The notes beneath the pieces were generated by a model. It ran no database searches. It had not been told where the DNA came from and saw only the letters and a program-made list of their open reading frames with translations. Below are positions 1 to 6,161 of a stretch of 6,810 nucleotides of DNA, piece after piece. The translations under genes were made by a program, and so were the position numbers. Within the stretch, counting starts at the first letter, position 1, and each line of letters opens with the position of its first letter. The stretch is from Kiritimatiellia bacterium (lineage in GTDB: Bacteria > Verrucomicrobiota > Kiritimatiellia > RFP12 > DVOR01). The DNA is taken from assembly GCA_017457555.1 (NCBI GenBank), contig JAFTHG010000125.1, positions 1-6,810 of the forward strand. The letters run 5' to 3'.

Positions 1-1129
1 AGTCCGCAAGGGCAAGGTCAAGAACATCACCGATTTCGGTGCGTTCGTGGACCTCGACGGCATGGATGGCTTGCTCCATATCACCGATATGAGCTGGGGC
101 CGCATCAAGCACCCGTCCGAACTGCTCAAGAACGGTCAGGAACTCGATGTGATGATCCTCGAAGTCGACTTGGAGCGTGAACGCGTTTCCTTGGGTCTCA
201 AGCAGGCTCAGACCAATCCTTGGGATGACATTGAAAACCGTTATCCTGTGGAATCCCGCCTCCGTGGTAAGGTGGTCAACATTGCTCCTTATGGTGCATT
301 CGTTGAACTCGAACCCGGCATTGAAGGTCTCGTCCACGTTTCTGAATTCAGCTGGACGAAGCGCGTGAACCGTGCTGCCGACGTGCTCAGCGTGGGCGAC
401 GAAGTGAACGTGATGGTGTTGAGCATCGATTCTCAGAATCAGAAGATCGCTCTGGGTATCCGTCAGACCGAAGCCAATCCGTGGGACACCGTGCAGGATC
501 GTTACCCGGTCGGTTCGCGTATCACCGGCAAGGTGCGTAACTTCACCACCTACGGTGCTTTCGTGGAAATGGAAGAAGGCATTGACGGTATGATCCACGT
601 TTCCGATATGTCCTGGACACGTAAGATCAATCACCCCTCCGAAGTGCTTCAGAAGGGTCAGCCCGTGGAAGCCATCGTGCTCGAAATCGACACCGCTAAC
701 CAGCGCATCAGCCTGGGTCTCAAGCAGGCTCAGACCGACCCCTGGAGCTCCATCGCTTCGACCTACCAGATCGGCCAGATCGTTAAGGGTAAGGTTTCCA
801 AGATCGCTTCCTTCGGTGCATTCATTGAATTGGAAGACGGCGTGGATGGTCTTGTGCACATCTCCCAGATCTCTGACCAGCACATCGAAAAGGTGCGCGA
901 CGCTCTCAAGGTGGGTCAGGAAGTGGAAGCTCGCATCGTAAAGATTGACCGCGACGAACGCCGCATCGGTCTCTCGATCAAGGCTGTCAACATGGATGAA
1001 GGCGAAGTGGCTCGCCTCACCGCTGAAGTCGACACCGACGCCGGTGCCGCCAATCAGCTCGGTGCCTTTGCCAATGCTTTCGAAGAAGCTTTCGCTTCCT
1101 CTGAAGAATGGCAGCCCGGCCAGAACTAA
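1..1129 (+). CDS. rpsA: 30S ribosomal protein S1, C-terminal part (5' end outside window)
   Basis: S1 binds mRNA on the 30S subunit and helps recruit transcripts to the ribosome. The window opens inside the gene; the first whole codon is at base 2, and 375 residues plus a TAA stop are visible. They contain four consecutive S1 (OB-fold) repeats at about residues 1-68, 84-155, 171-242 and 258-328. Each shows the pattern GKV-x(5)-GAFVEL-x(3)-ID/EGLVHVS followed by a VDxxxxRISLGLKQ-like end, and linkers of the NPWD...RYPV type join them. By comparison with six-repeat S1 proteins these should be repeats 3 to 6. A tail of about 45 residues, rich in Ala and Glu, follows. GTG at 47 is an internal valine codon, not a start. 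The four-repeat layout and the S1-specific linkers make other S1-domain proteins (PNPase, Tex) unlikely. A strong terminator follows 26 bases after the stop, so this is the last gene of its transcript. Confidence 0.95.
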   Translation, partial: VRKGKVKNITDFGAFVDLDGMDGLLHITDMSWGRIKHPSELLKNGQELDVMILEVDLERERVSLGLKQAQTNPWDDIENRYPVESRLRGKVVNIAPYGAFVELEPGIEGLVHVSEFSWTKRVNRAADVLSVGDEVNVMVLSIDSQNQKIALGIRQTEANPWDTVQDRYPVGSRITGKVRNFTTYGAFVEMEEGIDGMIHVSDMSWTRKINHPSEVLQKGQPVEAIVLEIDTANQRISLGLKQAQTDPWSSIASTYQIGQIVKGKVSKIASFGAFIELEDGVDGLVHISQISDQHIEKVRDALKVGQEVEARIVKIDRDERRIGLSIKAVNMDEGEVARLTAEVDTDAGAANQLGAFANAFEEAFASSEEWQPGQN

Positions 1130-1155
1130 GTTTGTTTCTCCCGAAATAAACAGCC

Positions 1156-1188
1156 AAAAGAAGCACCCCTCACCGGGTGCTTCTTTTT
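1156..1188 (+). terminator. Intrinsic terminator after rpsA
   Basis: A perfect 13-bp stem pairs 1156-1168 (AAAAGAAGCACCC) with 1175-1187 (GGGTGCTTCTTTT) around a 6-base loop, and a T-rich end runs to 1188. It lies 26 bases after the rpsA stop. The A-run on the left side means it could also act on the minus strand, though I see no convincing minus-strand gene that needs it. Confidence 0.9.
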
Positions 1189-1361
1189 ATTCTGTAATTG
1201 TTTAACAGCCCCCTTTTGCACACGAAACAAAGAAGCGTTCTGAACAAACCTTTCAAGACCACCAGCCGAATTATACACCCTCCCCAAATCAACCAACGCT
1301 GCCTGTGATTCTTTACTTGCTCTTACGGGACTCTTTTTGATATAGTATCGCTCATTCACGT
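1189..1361. other. Noncoding interval between the rpsA terminator and tRNA-Arg
   Basis: These 173 bases hold no credible coding region. The right end carries the likely tRNA-Arg promoter. A TATAAT hexamer lies on the minus strand (1275 to 1270), but I found no good -35 box at normal spacing. A long open frame runs through here on the minus strand, but it also crosses the tRNA and the start of the purH-type gene, so I treat it as spurious. Confidence 0.5.
1317..1346 (+). promoter_or_regulatory. Likely sigma-70 promoter for tRNA-Arg and the downstream cluster
   Basis: The -10 candidate is TATAGT at 1341-1346 (5 of 6 consensus bases). The -35 candidate is TTGCTC at 1317-1322, with an 18-base spacer. 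Transcription would begin near 1353, about nine bases before the mature tRNA. The tRNA-Gln promoter in this window has a very similar -35 box (TTGCTT), which supports the pairing. No other promoter is obvious before the purH-type gene, so this one probably serves the whole cluster. Confidence 0.5.
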
Positions 1362-1438
1362 GCGATTGTAGCTCAATTGGATAGAGCGTTGGCCTCCGAA
1401 GCCAAAGGTTACGAGTTCGACCCTCGTCTTTCGCACCA
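1362..1438 (+). tRNA. tRNA-Arg, anticodon CCG
   Basis: The 77-base cloverleaf can be traced by hand. Acceptor strands are 1362-1368 and 1428-1434, the D stem is GCTC/GAGC with the loop AATTGGATA, and the anticodon stem is TTGGC/GCCAA with the loop CTCCGAA. This puts anticodon CCG at 1396-1398 (reads CGG, arginine). The variable region is AGGTT, the T stem is ACGAG/CTCGT with the loop TTCGACC, then come discriminator A and an encoded CCA. The D, anticodon and T stems pair perfectly. The acceptor stem is odd: positions 5-68 and 6-67 are both U-U, leaving five of seven pairs. The gene lies 20 bases before the purH-type start and is probably on the same transcript. Confidence 0.93.
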
Positions 1439-1458
1439 TTTTTATTTCTGGAGCGGTT

Positions 1459-2715
1459 ATGGCAAAAGATCTCAAGGCAGCCTACAAGACCGTCATGGAC
1501 GATCACTTCACCCCCCAAATGGAAATTTCGTTCATTGATGGCGACAAGCGTCAAACACTCGTTTACGAAAAGGTCTCTTGGACGATTGATAATGTTCACA
1601 AGGGCTTGCGTTATGGCGAGAACCCCGGTCAGGAAGCAGCGATGTATCGCCTGACCAATGGCAACTTGGTCTTGGGTGACGTTCAGACGATTCAGCCGGG
1701 CCGCGCGCTGGTTTCGGACGCGGAATTACTGCAGTTCGGCAAGCATCCGGGTAAGATCAACCTGACGGATGCGGATAATGCGCTCAACATCCTCCGTTAT
1801 TTAATGGATACGCCGTGTGCTGTCATTGTGAAGCACAATAATCCCTGCGGCGTGGCAAAGGGGACGACCATCGCAGAGGCGTATGACCGTGCCAATAAGG
1901 CGGATATGTTGGCGGCTTTCGGTGGGTGCATTGCACTCAACCGCACCTGCAATCACGAAACCGCTGAATTGATTACGCGCAACTATGCCGAAGTGGTCGT
2001 AGCACCTGACTTCACCGAAGATGCCCTCGCCCTCTTCGCGACCAAGAAGAATCTCCGCGTGATGCGCATCGGCGAAATTGAACGCCTCGCCACCTACGCC
2101 ACGGAGCGCTTCGTTGATTTCAAGAGTATGATGGACGGCGGTATCATTGCCCAATGGAGTTATCTGCCGGAAGCACGTACTCCCGAAGGTCTTTTCATCC
2201 ATCCGGAAGTCACAGACAAGGATGGCAATGTACACCGCATTGAGCGTGCTCCAACGGCGCGTGAATTGGATGATATGATTTTTGGTTGGCTCGTTGAGAG
2301 CGGCATTACCTCCAACTCGGTCATCTTCGTTAAGGATGGCGCAACGGTTGGCATTGGTACAGGCGAACAGGATCGTGTGGGCGTGGCAGAAATTGCCCGT
2401 GACAAGGCTTATCGCAAAACGGCTGACCGCTTCGCGCGTGAGACCTATGGCAAGCCCTATAATGAATTGACCGACGTCGCCCAACGCTCCGCTTGCGACC
2501 GTGTCGCTCAGGAATTGCGCGGTGGTCTGATTGGTTCGTGCATGGTTTCAGACGCCTTCTTCCCCTTCCGCGACGGTCCTTTGGTCGGCATCCGCGAAGG
2601 CATCGCCTCAATCATTCAGCCGGGCGGTGCTATCCGTGACTGGGATGTGATTGACTGCTGCAATGAACACCGCGTCGGCATGGTCTTCACGGGTCAGCGT
2701 AGCTTCCGCCACTAA
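1459..2715 (+). CDS. purH: AICAR transformylase, stand-alone (PurH C-terminal domain only)
   Basis: This cytoplasmic enzyme of purine synthesis formylates AICAR to FAICAR using 10-formyl-tetrahydrofolate. The 418 residues carry hallmarks of the PurH transformylase domain. RYGENPGQ is at residues 51-58, the KHNNPCG motif at 125-131 supplies the Lys-His pair known to be catalytic in this family, and SDAFFPFRDG and IQPGGAIRDWDVI lie near the C-terminus, which ends in VFTGQRSFRH. Bifunctional PurH proteins are about 530 residues and begin with a roughly 200-residue IMP cyclohydrolase (MGS-like) domain. Here only about 50 residues precede RYGENP, so that domain is absent and the last step, FAICAR to IMP, must be encoded elsewhere. 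The gene is not truncated: ATG at 1459 has GGAG at 1450-1453 with a 5-base spacer, and tRNA-Arg ends just upstream. The domain itself is longer than usual for the bifunctional form, as in other stand-alone versions. Confidence 0.92.
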   Translation: MAKDLKAAYKTVMDDHFTPQMEISFIDGDKRQTLVYEKVSWTIDNVHKGLRYGENPGQEAAMYRLTNGNLVLGDVQTIQPGRALVSDAELLQFGKHPGKINLTDADNALNILRYLMDTPCAVIVKHNNPCGVAKGTTIAEAYDRANKADMLAAFGGCIALNRTCNHETAELITRNYAEVVVAPDFTEDALALFATKKNLRVMRIGEIERLATYATERFVDFKSMMDGGIIAQWSYLPEARTPEGLFIHPEVTDKDGNVHRIERAPTARELDDMIFGWLVESGITSNSVIFVKDGATVGIGTGEQDRVGVAEIARDKAYRKTADRFARETYGKPYNELTDVAQRSACDRVAQELRGGLIGSCMVSDAFFPFRDGPLVGIREGIASIIQPGGAIRDWDVIDCCNEHRVGMVFTGQRSFRH

Positions 2716-2732
2716 TCTTACAGGCGTAGACA

Positions 2733-3329
2733 ATGATGCGACTGTTGCTCATTCTTCTCCCACTCCTGGGACTTTGTTTAACCGGTTGTACCGCCACAAT
2801 GGCACGCTATTGTGACGAAACTGCCGTGACGGTTCAGGCGGAGGTGAAGAGCACGCAGTCGCTTGACATCCCGGTGCGCTTCTTCAAAGAAGAACTCCCT
2901 GAACGCTATCAGCACAAAGGGCTGGGCATTATCAATGACCAGGAAACCTTTTTGAAGATGTGGAATCTTTATGCTAAAGAAGCCACCGTATTGCCTCCAT
3001 CGGTTGATTTCAGAGATTATGTCCTGATTTTCGTTTACGATCCGAACTATTACAACCATGTTGAAATCATCGGACTAAACGTGTGGCAAGGCATTGCCAA
3101 TCCCATTGTGCGGAAGACCGACTGGAAATTAAGCATTGAAGGCAACCAGCAGATGCGAAAGATTCGCGAAGCAGAGGGTGCCAAGTTGCCGGAGCCCAAG
3201 GTTAATGTTGCCTTTCAGCAGGTGCCACGTCATCGTCCGGGGCAGTCTGGCGTGACGGCTCTGATGGTTGAAGGTAATGCGGATGACCCCGGCGAAAGTC
3301 TGGTGATCCCAATCCCTGAAAAGCCCTGA
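2733..3329 (+). CDS. Small predicted lipoprotein of unknown function
   Basis: I do not recognise this 198-residue protein with confidence. It begins with a lipoprotein signal: one Arg, a run of leucines, then the lipobox LTGC with Cys at residue 19. It should therefore be exported, lipidated and anchored on the outer side of a membrane. The mature part has no further membrane segment. Residues about 66-105 (a stretch rising through a Trp-containing helix to VDFRDYVLIFVYDP) recall the layout of PrcB-like domains, where an 'if-then-lW...vDF...vi' pattern occurs, but this is weak recall only. The C-terminus is rich in Pro. It starts 17 bases after the purH-type gene and ends 9 bases before the HTH-EIIA gene, so it is almost surely co-transcribed with both. 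ATG codons at 2733 and 2736 are both possible starts, and neither has a clear ribosome binding site. Confidence 0.8.
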   Translation: MMRLLLILLPLLGLCLTGCTATMARYCDETAVTVQAEVKSTQSLDIPVRFFKEELPERYQHKGLGIINDQETFLKMWNLYAKEATVLPPSVDFRDYVLIFVYDPNYYNHVEIIGLNVWQGIANPIVRKTDWKLSIEGNQQMRKIREAEGAKLPEPKVNVAFQQVPRHRPGQSGVTALMVEGNADDPGESLVIPIPEKP

Positions 3330-3338
3330 TCCCTTCGT

Positions 3339-4061
3339 ATGCCTCACCGTCAGCTCTCATTCAAAGAAGCCTATCAGCGTGTACGCATCCCGGAGCAAAC
3401 GCTTCGGGATGCGGTAAAGTATGGCGAAGTCCCTCATCGTAAGCAAGGGACAGATGTCATCTTCAAGGCTTCGGAATTGGATGCTTGGGCATCTGCGCGC
3501 CTGCTGGCACTAAGCCCCAAGACGCTCCTGCCTGAACACACCGCTTCTACGCGGATGGATGTCAAGAATCTCAAAGATGACATCATTCTGCCACAACTGC
3601 TTAAAACCGACTACATCGATCTTGATTTTCGCGCCAAAACGCGAAAAAGTGTCATTCGTGACCTCGTTGATGCTGCAGACGCCAAGGGATTATTGTGCGA
3701 CCCTGCGGATTTACTAAATCAGTTGGAAGAGCGCGAAGCGGTTTCTTCGACAGCGCTTCCCGGTGGCATTGCCCTGCCCCACCCTCACCATCCGGACCCC
3801 TATCTGATTATGGAGCCCTTTATGCTCATCGCTCGCGCACGCAAACCTGTATGGTTCGGTGCAGAGGATGACGCTCCGACAGACCTTTTCGTCCTCCTGT
3901 GCTGTGGTGAAAATATGAGCCATCTGCACGTCTTGGCGCGCGTCTGTATGATGGTGCGCGAAACGACTATTTTGGAAAAACTCCGCGCAGCGGAAACCCC
4001 TGACGAAGCAATGGAAGCGCTCCTCGCTGCCGAGCACGAAGTCCTCTCCAAACTCCGTTAA
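3339..4061 (+). CDS. Helix-turn-helix protein fused to a PTS EIIA (PtsN-type) domain
   Basis: The protein has 240 residues in two parts. Residues about 1-55 look like an excisionase/MerR-type DNA-binding fold: a SFKEAYQRVRIPEQTLRDAVKYG helix pair, then a HRKQG wing and a final FKASELDAW helix. After a linker, residues about 85-235 form a type-2 EIIA domain of the nitrogen/fructose PTS family. The expected phosphorylated histidine is H148 in GGIALPHP, preceded by the usual helix and EEREAVSSTALP segment and followed by conserved FxLIARxRKPVWFG and DLFVLLCC strands. Such domains take phosphate from HPr-type carriers, and those of the PtsN kind regulate rather than carry sugar. I infer a regulator whose DNA binding or output depends on phosphorylation. 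No PTS permease or HPr gene is in view. ATG 3339 starts 9 bases after the lipoprotein stop and has no evident ribosome binding site. Confidence 0.88.
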   Translation: MPHRQLSFKEAYQRVRIPEQTLRDAVKYGEVPHRKQGTDVIFKASELDAWASARLLALSPKTLLPEHTASTRMDVKNLKDDIILPQLLKTDYIDLDFRAKTRKSVIRDLVDAADAKGLLCDPADLLNQLEEREAVSSTALPGGIALPHPHHPDPYLIMEPFMLIARARKPVWFGAEDDAPTDLFVLLCCGENMSHLHVLARVCMMVRETTILEKLRAAETPDEAMEALLAAEHEVLSKLR

Positions 4062-4094
4062 TCCTCCGTGCGCCTTACCTCGCCTTCAACACCT

Positions 4095-4565
4095 ATGGCA
4101 CACGTTACGCTTGAAATTCACGGTAAACTCACTCCCCCACTCCTGAAAAAACGCCTCCAGTGTGCAGCACAGGTTTGTGCCAATGCTGCTGAGCGCTGGA
4201 GTCGTGCGGAAGTGCCTTGGCAGGAAGTGACGATTCATTTAATTCACGATTCCCTCAGCGCAGAGGTTAATGATGCAATCCTCGGTCACGTGGGCCCAAC
4301 GGACGTCATCACCCAACGTTATGAGCCCTTCCCGGGCGAAGAGATGGGACTTATTGGCGAACTTTATGTCAATTTAGATGAAGCGGCACGGATGTCTGAA
4401 AAGCTCAAGACAACCACCTTTGAAGAAGAAGTCGTCCTCTACATTGCCCATGGATGCGACCATCTTACCGACGCCGATGATGCCACACCCGAAGAACGCA
4501 AAGCTATGCGTCGGCGTGATCTGCGCTGGATGCATGCCGCTATCCGACAAGCGGATGCACTCTAA
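4095..4565 (+). CDS. ybeY: Endoribonuclease YbeY (16S rRNA maturation)
   Basis: YbeY is a small metal-dependent RNase acting in 16S rRNA 3' maturation and ribosome quality control. The 156 residues match its length and order. A short N-terminal strand leads to AEVNDAILGHVGPTDVITQRYEP (the family's LN-x-fRg-x-d-x-PTDVLSF region), then LIGELYVNLDEA (usually GDI-x-I), and the signature HGCDHLTDADD at residues 119-129. H119 and H123 are metal ligands, and the third ligand position holds D129 where E. coli YbeY has His; Asp also occurs there in other bacteria. An in-frame GTG at 4068 would add nine residues (MRLTSPSTP). I chose ATG 4095 because similarity begins right after it, but neither start has a good ribosome binding site. 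It is the last gene of the cluster, followed by a terminator 12 bases after the stop. Confidence 0.87.
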   Translation: MAHVTLEIHGKLTPPLLKKRLQCAAQVCANAAERWSRAEVPWQEVTIHLIHDSLSAEVNDAILGHVGPTDVITQRYEPFPGEEMGLIGELYVNLDEAARMSEKLKTTTFEEEVVLYIAHGCDHLTDADDATPEERKAMRRRDLRWMHAAIRQADAL

Positions 4566-4577
4566 TCATCCTTCATC

Positions 4578-4620
4578 AAAACAAATCAGCCGACGCATTG
4601 CATCGGCTGATTTGTTTTTT
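4578..4620 (+). terminator. Intrinsic terminator after ybeY, between convergent genes
   Basis: A long stem pairs 4578-4593 with 4603-4618 (core ACAAATCAGCCGA against TCGGCTGATTTGT, no mismatch) around a 9-base loop, and six T residues occupy 4615-4620. It lies 12 bases after the ybeY stop. The minus-strand thiC stop is 34 bases to the right, and the A-run on the left gives a short T-run on the minus strand, so the hairpin may terminate both convergent units. Confidence 0.92.
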
Positions 4621-4654
4621 AAGATAGCGTAAACATCTGATTTCCGGCAGACTC

Positions 4655-5971
4655 TTACAGCCCCTCACGCATACGACGCGAAGTTCGCACCGCACAAAAG
4701 GCCTTTCCGCACATTGAGCAGTGGTCATCATCATGCGCTGCGCCCGTCTCGGCACGTGTCTTCAACCAGCGTTCACGTGCAGCGCAAGGATCCAACGCCT
4801 CTGCAAATTGAGCATTCCAATCAAAGTTAAAGCGTGCATCCGACATCCGATCATCCCGATCTCGTGCACCTGGGAGCCCGCGTGCCACATCACCTGCGTG
4901 TGCGGCAATCAAATAAGCAATACATCCCTGATGCACCTCCGTAGCATCAGGCAAGCCCAAGTGTTCTGCCGGCGTAACATAACACAGTAAGCTCGCGCCA
5001 TACGTCGCGGCCGCTGTTGCACCAATTGCCGACACGATGTGATCATACGCTGGTGCGATGTCTGTAACAACCGGTCCCAGCACATAGAATGGTGCACCAT
5101 CACATACTTCTTGTTCGCGCTCCATATTCATCTGGATTTGATTAAAAGGAACGTGTCCTGGCCCCTCAACCATCACTTGAACGCCACGCGCACGGCAGCG
5201 CTGGACTAATTCACCTAGCACCGACAATTCTGCAAACTGAGCATCATCACTGGCATCTGCCAAGCATCCCGGCCGCAAGCCATCCCCCAGCGAAACCGTC
5301 ACGTCGTACTTTACCAGAATATCCAACACCTCATCCCAGTGGGTATAAAGCGGATTTTCTGCATCATGTTGTTTCATCCACTCCGCCATAATAGCACCAC
5401 CACGGGAAACAATGCCCATTTTCCGTGTCAACGTCAAAGGGATGTGCTGACGCAGCAATCCCGCATGAAGTGTCATAAAGTCCACACCCTGCTCCGCCTG
5501 TTCACGAATCACTTGGAGCAAAGTTTCCGGTTCCATCACTGGGATATCCCCATCCAATCGGGAAATGGTTTCGTAAATTGGCACCGTCCCTAAAGGTGCC
5601 GGCGAGTGATCCAACATTCCTTGGCGAATCTCACGTAACTCTTGACGAATCTCTTCTGCGCCCTTACCGGACCCCACCGAAAGATCCATCACAAACTGCG
5701 CCCCGGCCTGTAAGGCGACATCCAACTTGACCAACTCATCCCCAATCCCGGAACGTGTCGGCGAACGCCCCAAATTCGCATTAATTTTTGTCTTGAACAA
5801 GCGCCCGACACCTGTTGGTTTCACGCCCTGATGGGCAGGATTTAATGGAATCACCGCCCGTCCTGATGCAACAGCCGCACACATCGCTGCTACTTCCACC
5901 TTTTCCTCTGCTGCGACAGCACGCATTGCCTCCGTCACAATTCCCTGTTTTGCCGCTTCAAGTTGCGTCAT
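4655..5971 (-). CDS. thiC: Phosphomethylpyrimidine synthase ThiC
   Basis: ThiC is a radical-SAM enzyme that rearranges aminoimidazole ribotide (AIR) into HMP phosphate, the pyrimidine half of thiamine. The 438 residues show the family blocks in order: KINANLGRSP (62-71), DLSVGSG (96-102), PIYETI (131-136), SRGGAIMAEWM (189-199), SLGDGLRPGC (227-236), VEGPGHVPF (268-276), LGPVVTDIAPAYDHI (298-312), and LCYVTPAEHLGLP (329-341). The C-terminal CX2CX4C cluster motif is C418, C421 and C426, which binds the unusual radical-SAM [4Fe-4S] cluster. The length fits the short ThiC form that lacks the long N-terminal extension of proteobacterial enzymes. ATG at 5971 has a strong AAAGGAGG at 5986-5979 with a 7-base spacer. 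It is transcribed toward the cluster that ends with ybeY, with no other thi gene in view. AIR is also a purine-pathway intermediate. Confidence 0.97.
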   Translation of the reverse strand: MTQLEAAKQGIVTEAMRAVAAEEKVEVAAMCAAVASGRAVIPLNPAHQGVKPTGVGRLFKTKINANLGRSPTRSGIGDELVKLDVALQAGAQFVMDLSVGSGKGAEEIRQELREIRQGMLDHSPAPLGTVPIYETISRLDGDIPVMEPETLLQVIREQAEQGVDFMTLHAGLLRQHIPLTLTRKMGIVSRGGAIMAEWMKQHDAENPLYTHWDEVLDILVKYDVTVSLGDGLRPGCLADASDDAQFAELSVLGELVQRCRARGVQVMVEGPGHVPFNQIQMNMEREQEVCDGAPFYVLGPVVTDIAPAYDHIVSAIGATAAATYGASLLCYVTPAEHLGLPDATEVHQGCIAYLIAAHAGDVARGLPGARDRDDRMSDARFNFDWNAQFAEALDPCAARERWLKTRAETGAAHDDDHCSMCGKAFCAVRTSRRMREGL

Positions 5972-6132
5972 ACATCATCCTCCTTTCAAAAACGCACCTA
6001 TTCTATCAAACCTGCATTCTGTTATTGAAAAAGGGAATTATAAAAATGTAATTTTCTTCGCCCGGACGCCATCATTTAGCCACTTCTTCAATTGACACAA
6101 CCAAATTTTTTATACTCTTCCGTAAAAATATC
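5972..6132. other. Divergent intergenic region between thiC and tRNA-Gln
   Basis: This AT-rich stretch includes the thiC leader. It has no credible gene and no sequence resembling a TPP riboswitch on the thiC strand: the CTGAGA and long GAT-x-CTGGATAATGCC elements are missing. Confidence 0.5.
6037..6042 (-). promoter_or_regulatory. Possible -10 box of the thiC promoter
   Basis: A perfect TATAAT lies on the minus strand at 6042 to 6037, about 65 bases before the thiC start. I see no good -35 box 16-18 bases upstream of it (the sequence there is GC-rich), so the call is tentative. A second -10 option, TAGAAT at 6005 to 6000, would give a shorter leader, again with a poor -35. Either leader is too short for a riboswitch. 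Confidence 0.3.
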
Positions 6133-6161
6133 TTGCTTTTTCAAAATGAGTTTGACATAAT
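6133..6161 (+). promoter_or_regulatory. Likely sigma-70 promoter for tRNA-Gln (and perhaps the Lrp-type gene)
   Basis: TTGCTT at 6133-6138 and CATAAT at 6156-6161 are separated by 17 bases. Transcription would start near 6168, about 14 bases before the mature tRNA. The bases just after the -10 include GTCGCG, a GC-rich discriminator of the kind seen at stringently controlled stable-RNA promoters. The -10 box lies within a 13-base inverted repeat (6154-6166). Confidence 0.55.

Noticed and set aside
2..985. Four similar units of about 87 codons as a DNA repeat array
   Set aside because: These are the S1 protein repeats of rpsA. The likeness is at the protein level and is normal for the family.
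1126..1599. 157-codon open frame on the minus strand
   Set aside because: It runs antisense to the tRNA-Arg gene and the start of the purH-type gene. Its middle part (LRRPTLYPIELQ) is the familiar artefact of translating a tRNA backwards. It has no ribosome binding site that I can see.
1801..2484. 227-codon open frame on the minus strand
   Set aside because: It lies fully inside the AICAR transformylase gene, whose frame carries all the conserved motifs. It shows no family features.
6092..6116. TTGACA (6092-6097) with TATACT (6111-6116) as a plus-strand promoter
   Set aside because: The hexamers are good but the spacer is only 13 bases, too short for a sigma-70 promoter. The TTGCTT/CATAAT pair at 6133-6161 has correct spacing and fits the tRNA start better.
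6152..6157. TTGACA as the -35 box of the tRNA-Gln promoter
   Set aside because: A -10 box 17 bases later would fall at about 6175-6180, which is poor in sequence and would put the transcript start inside the tRNA.
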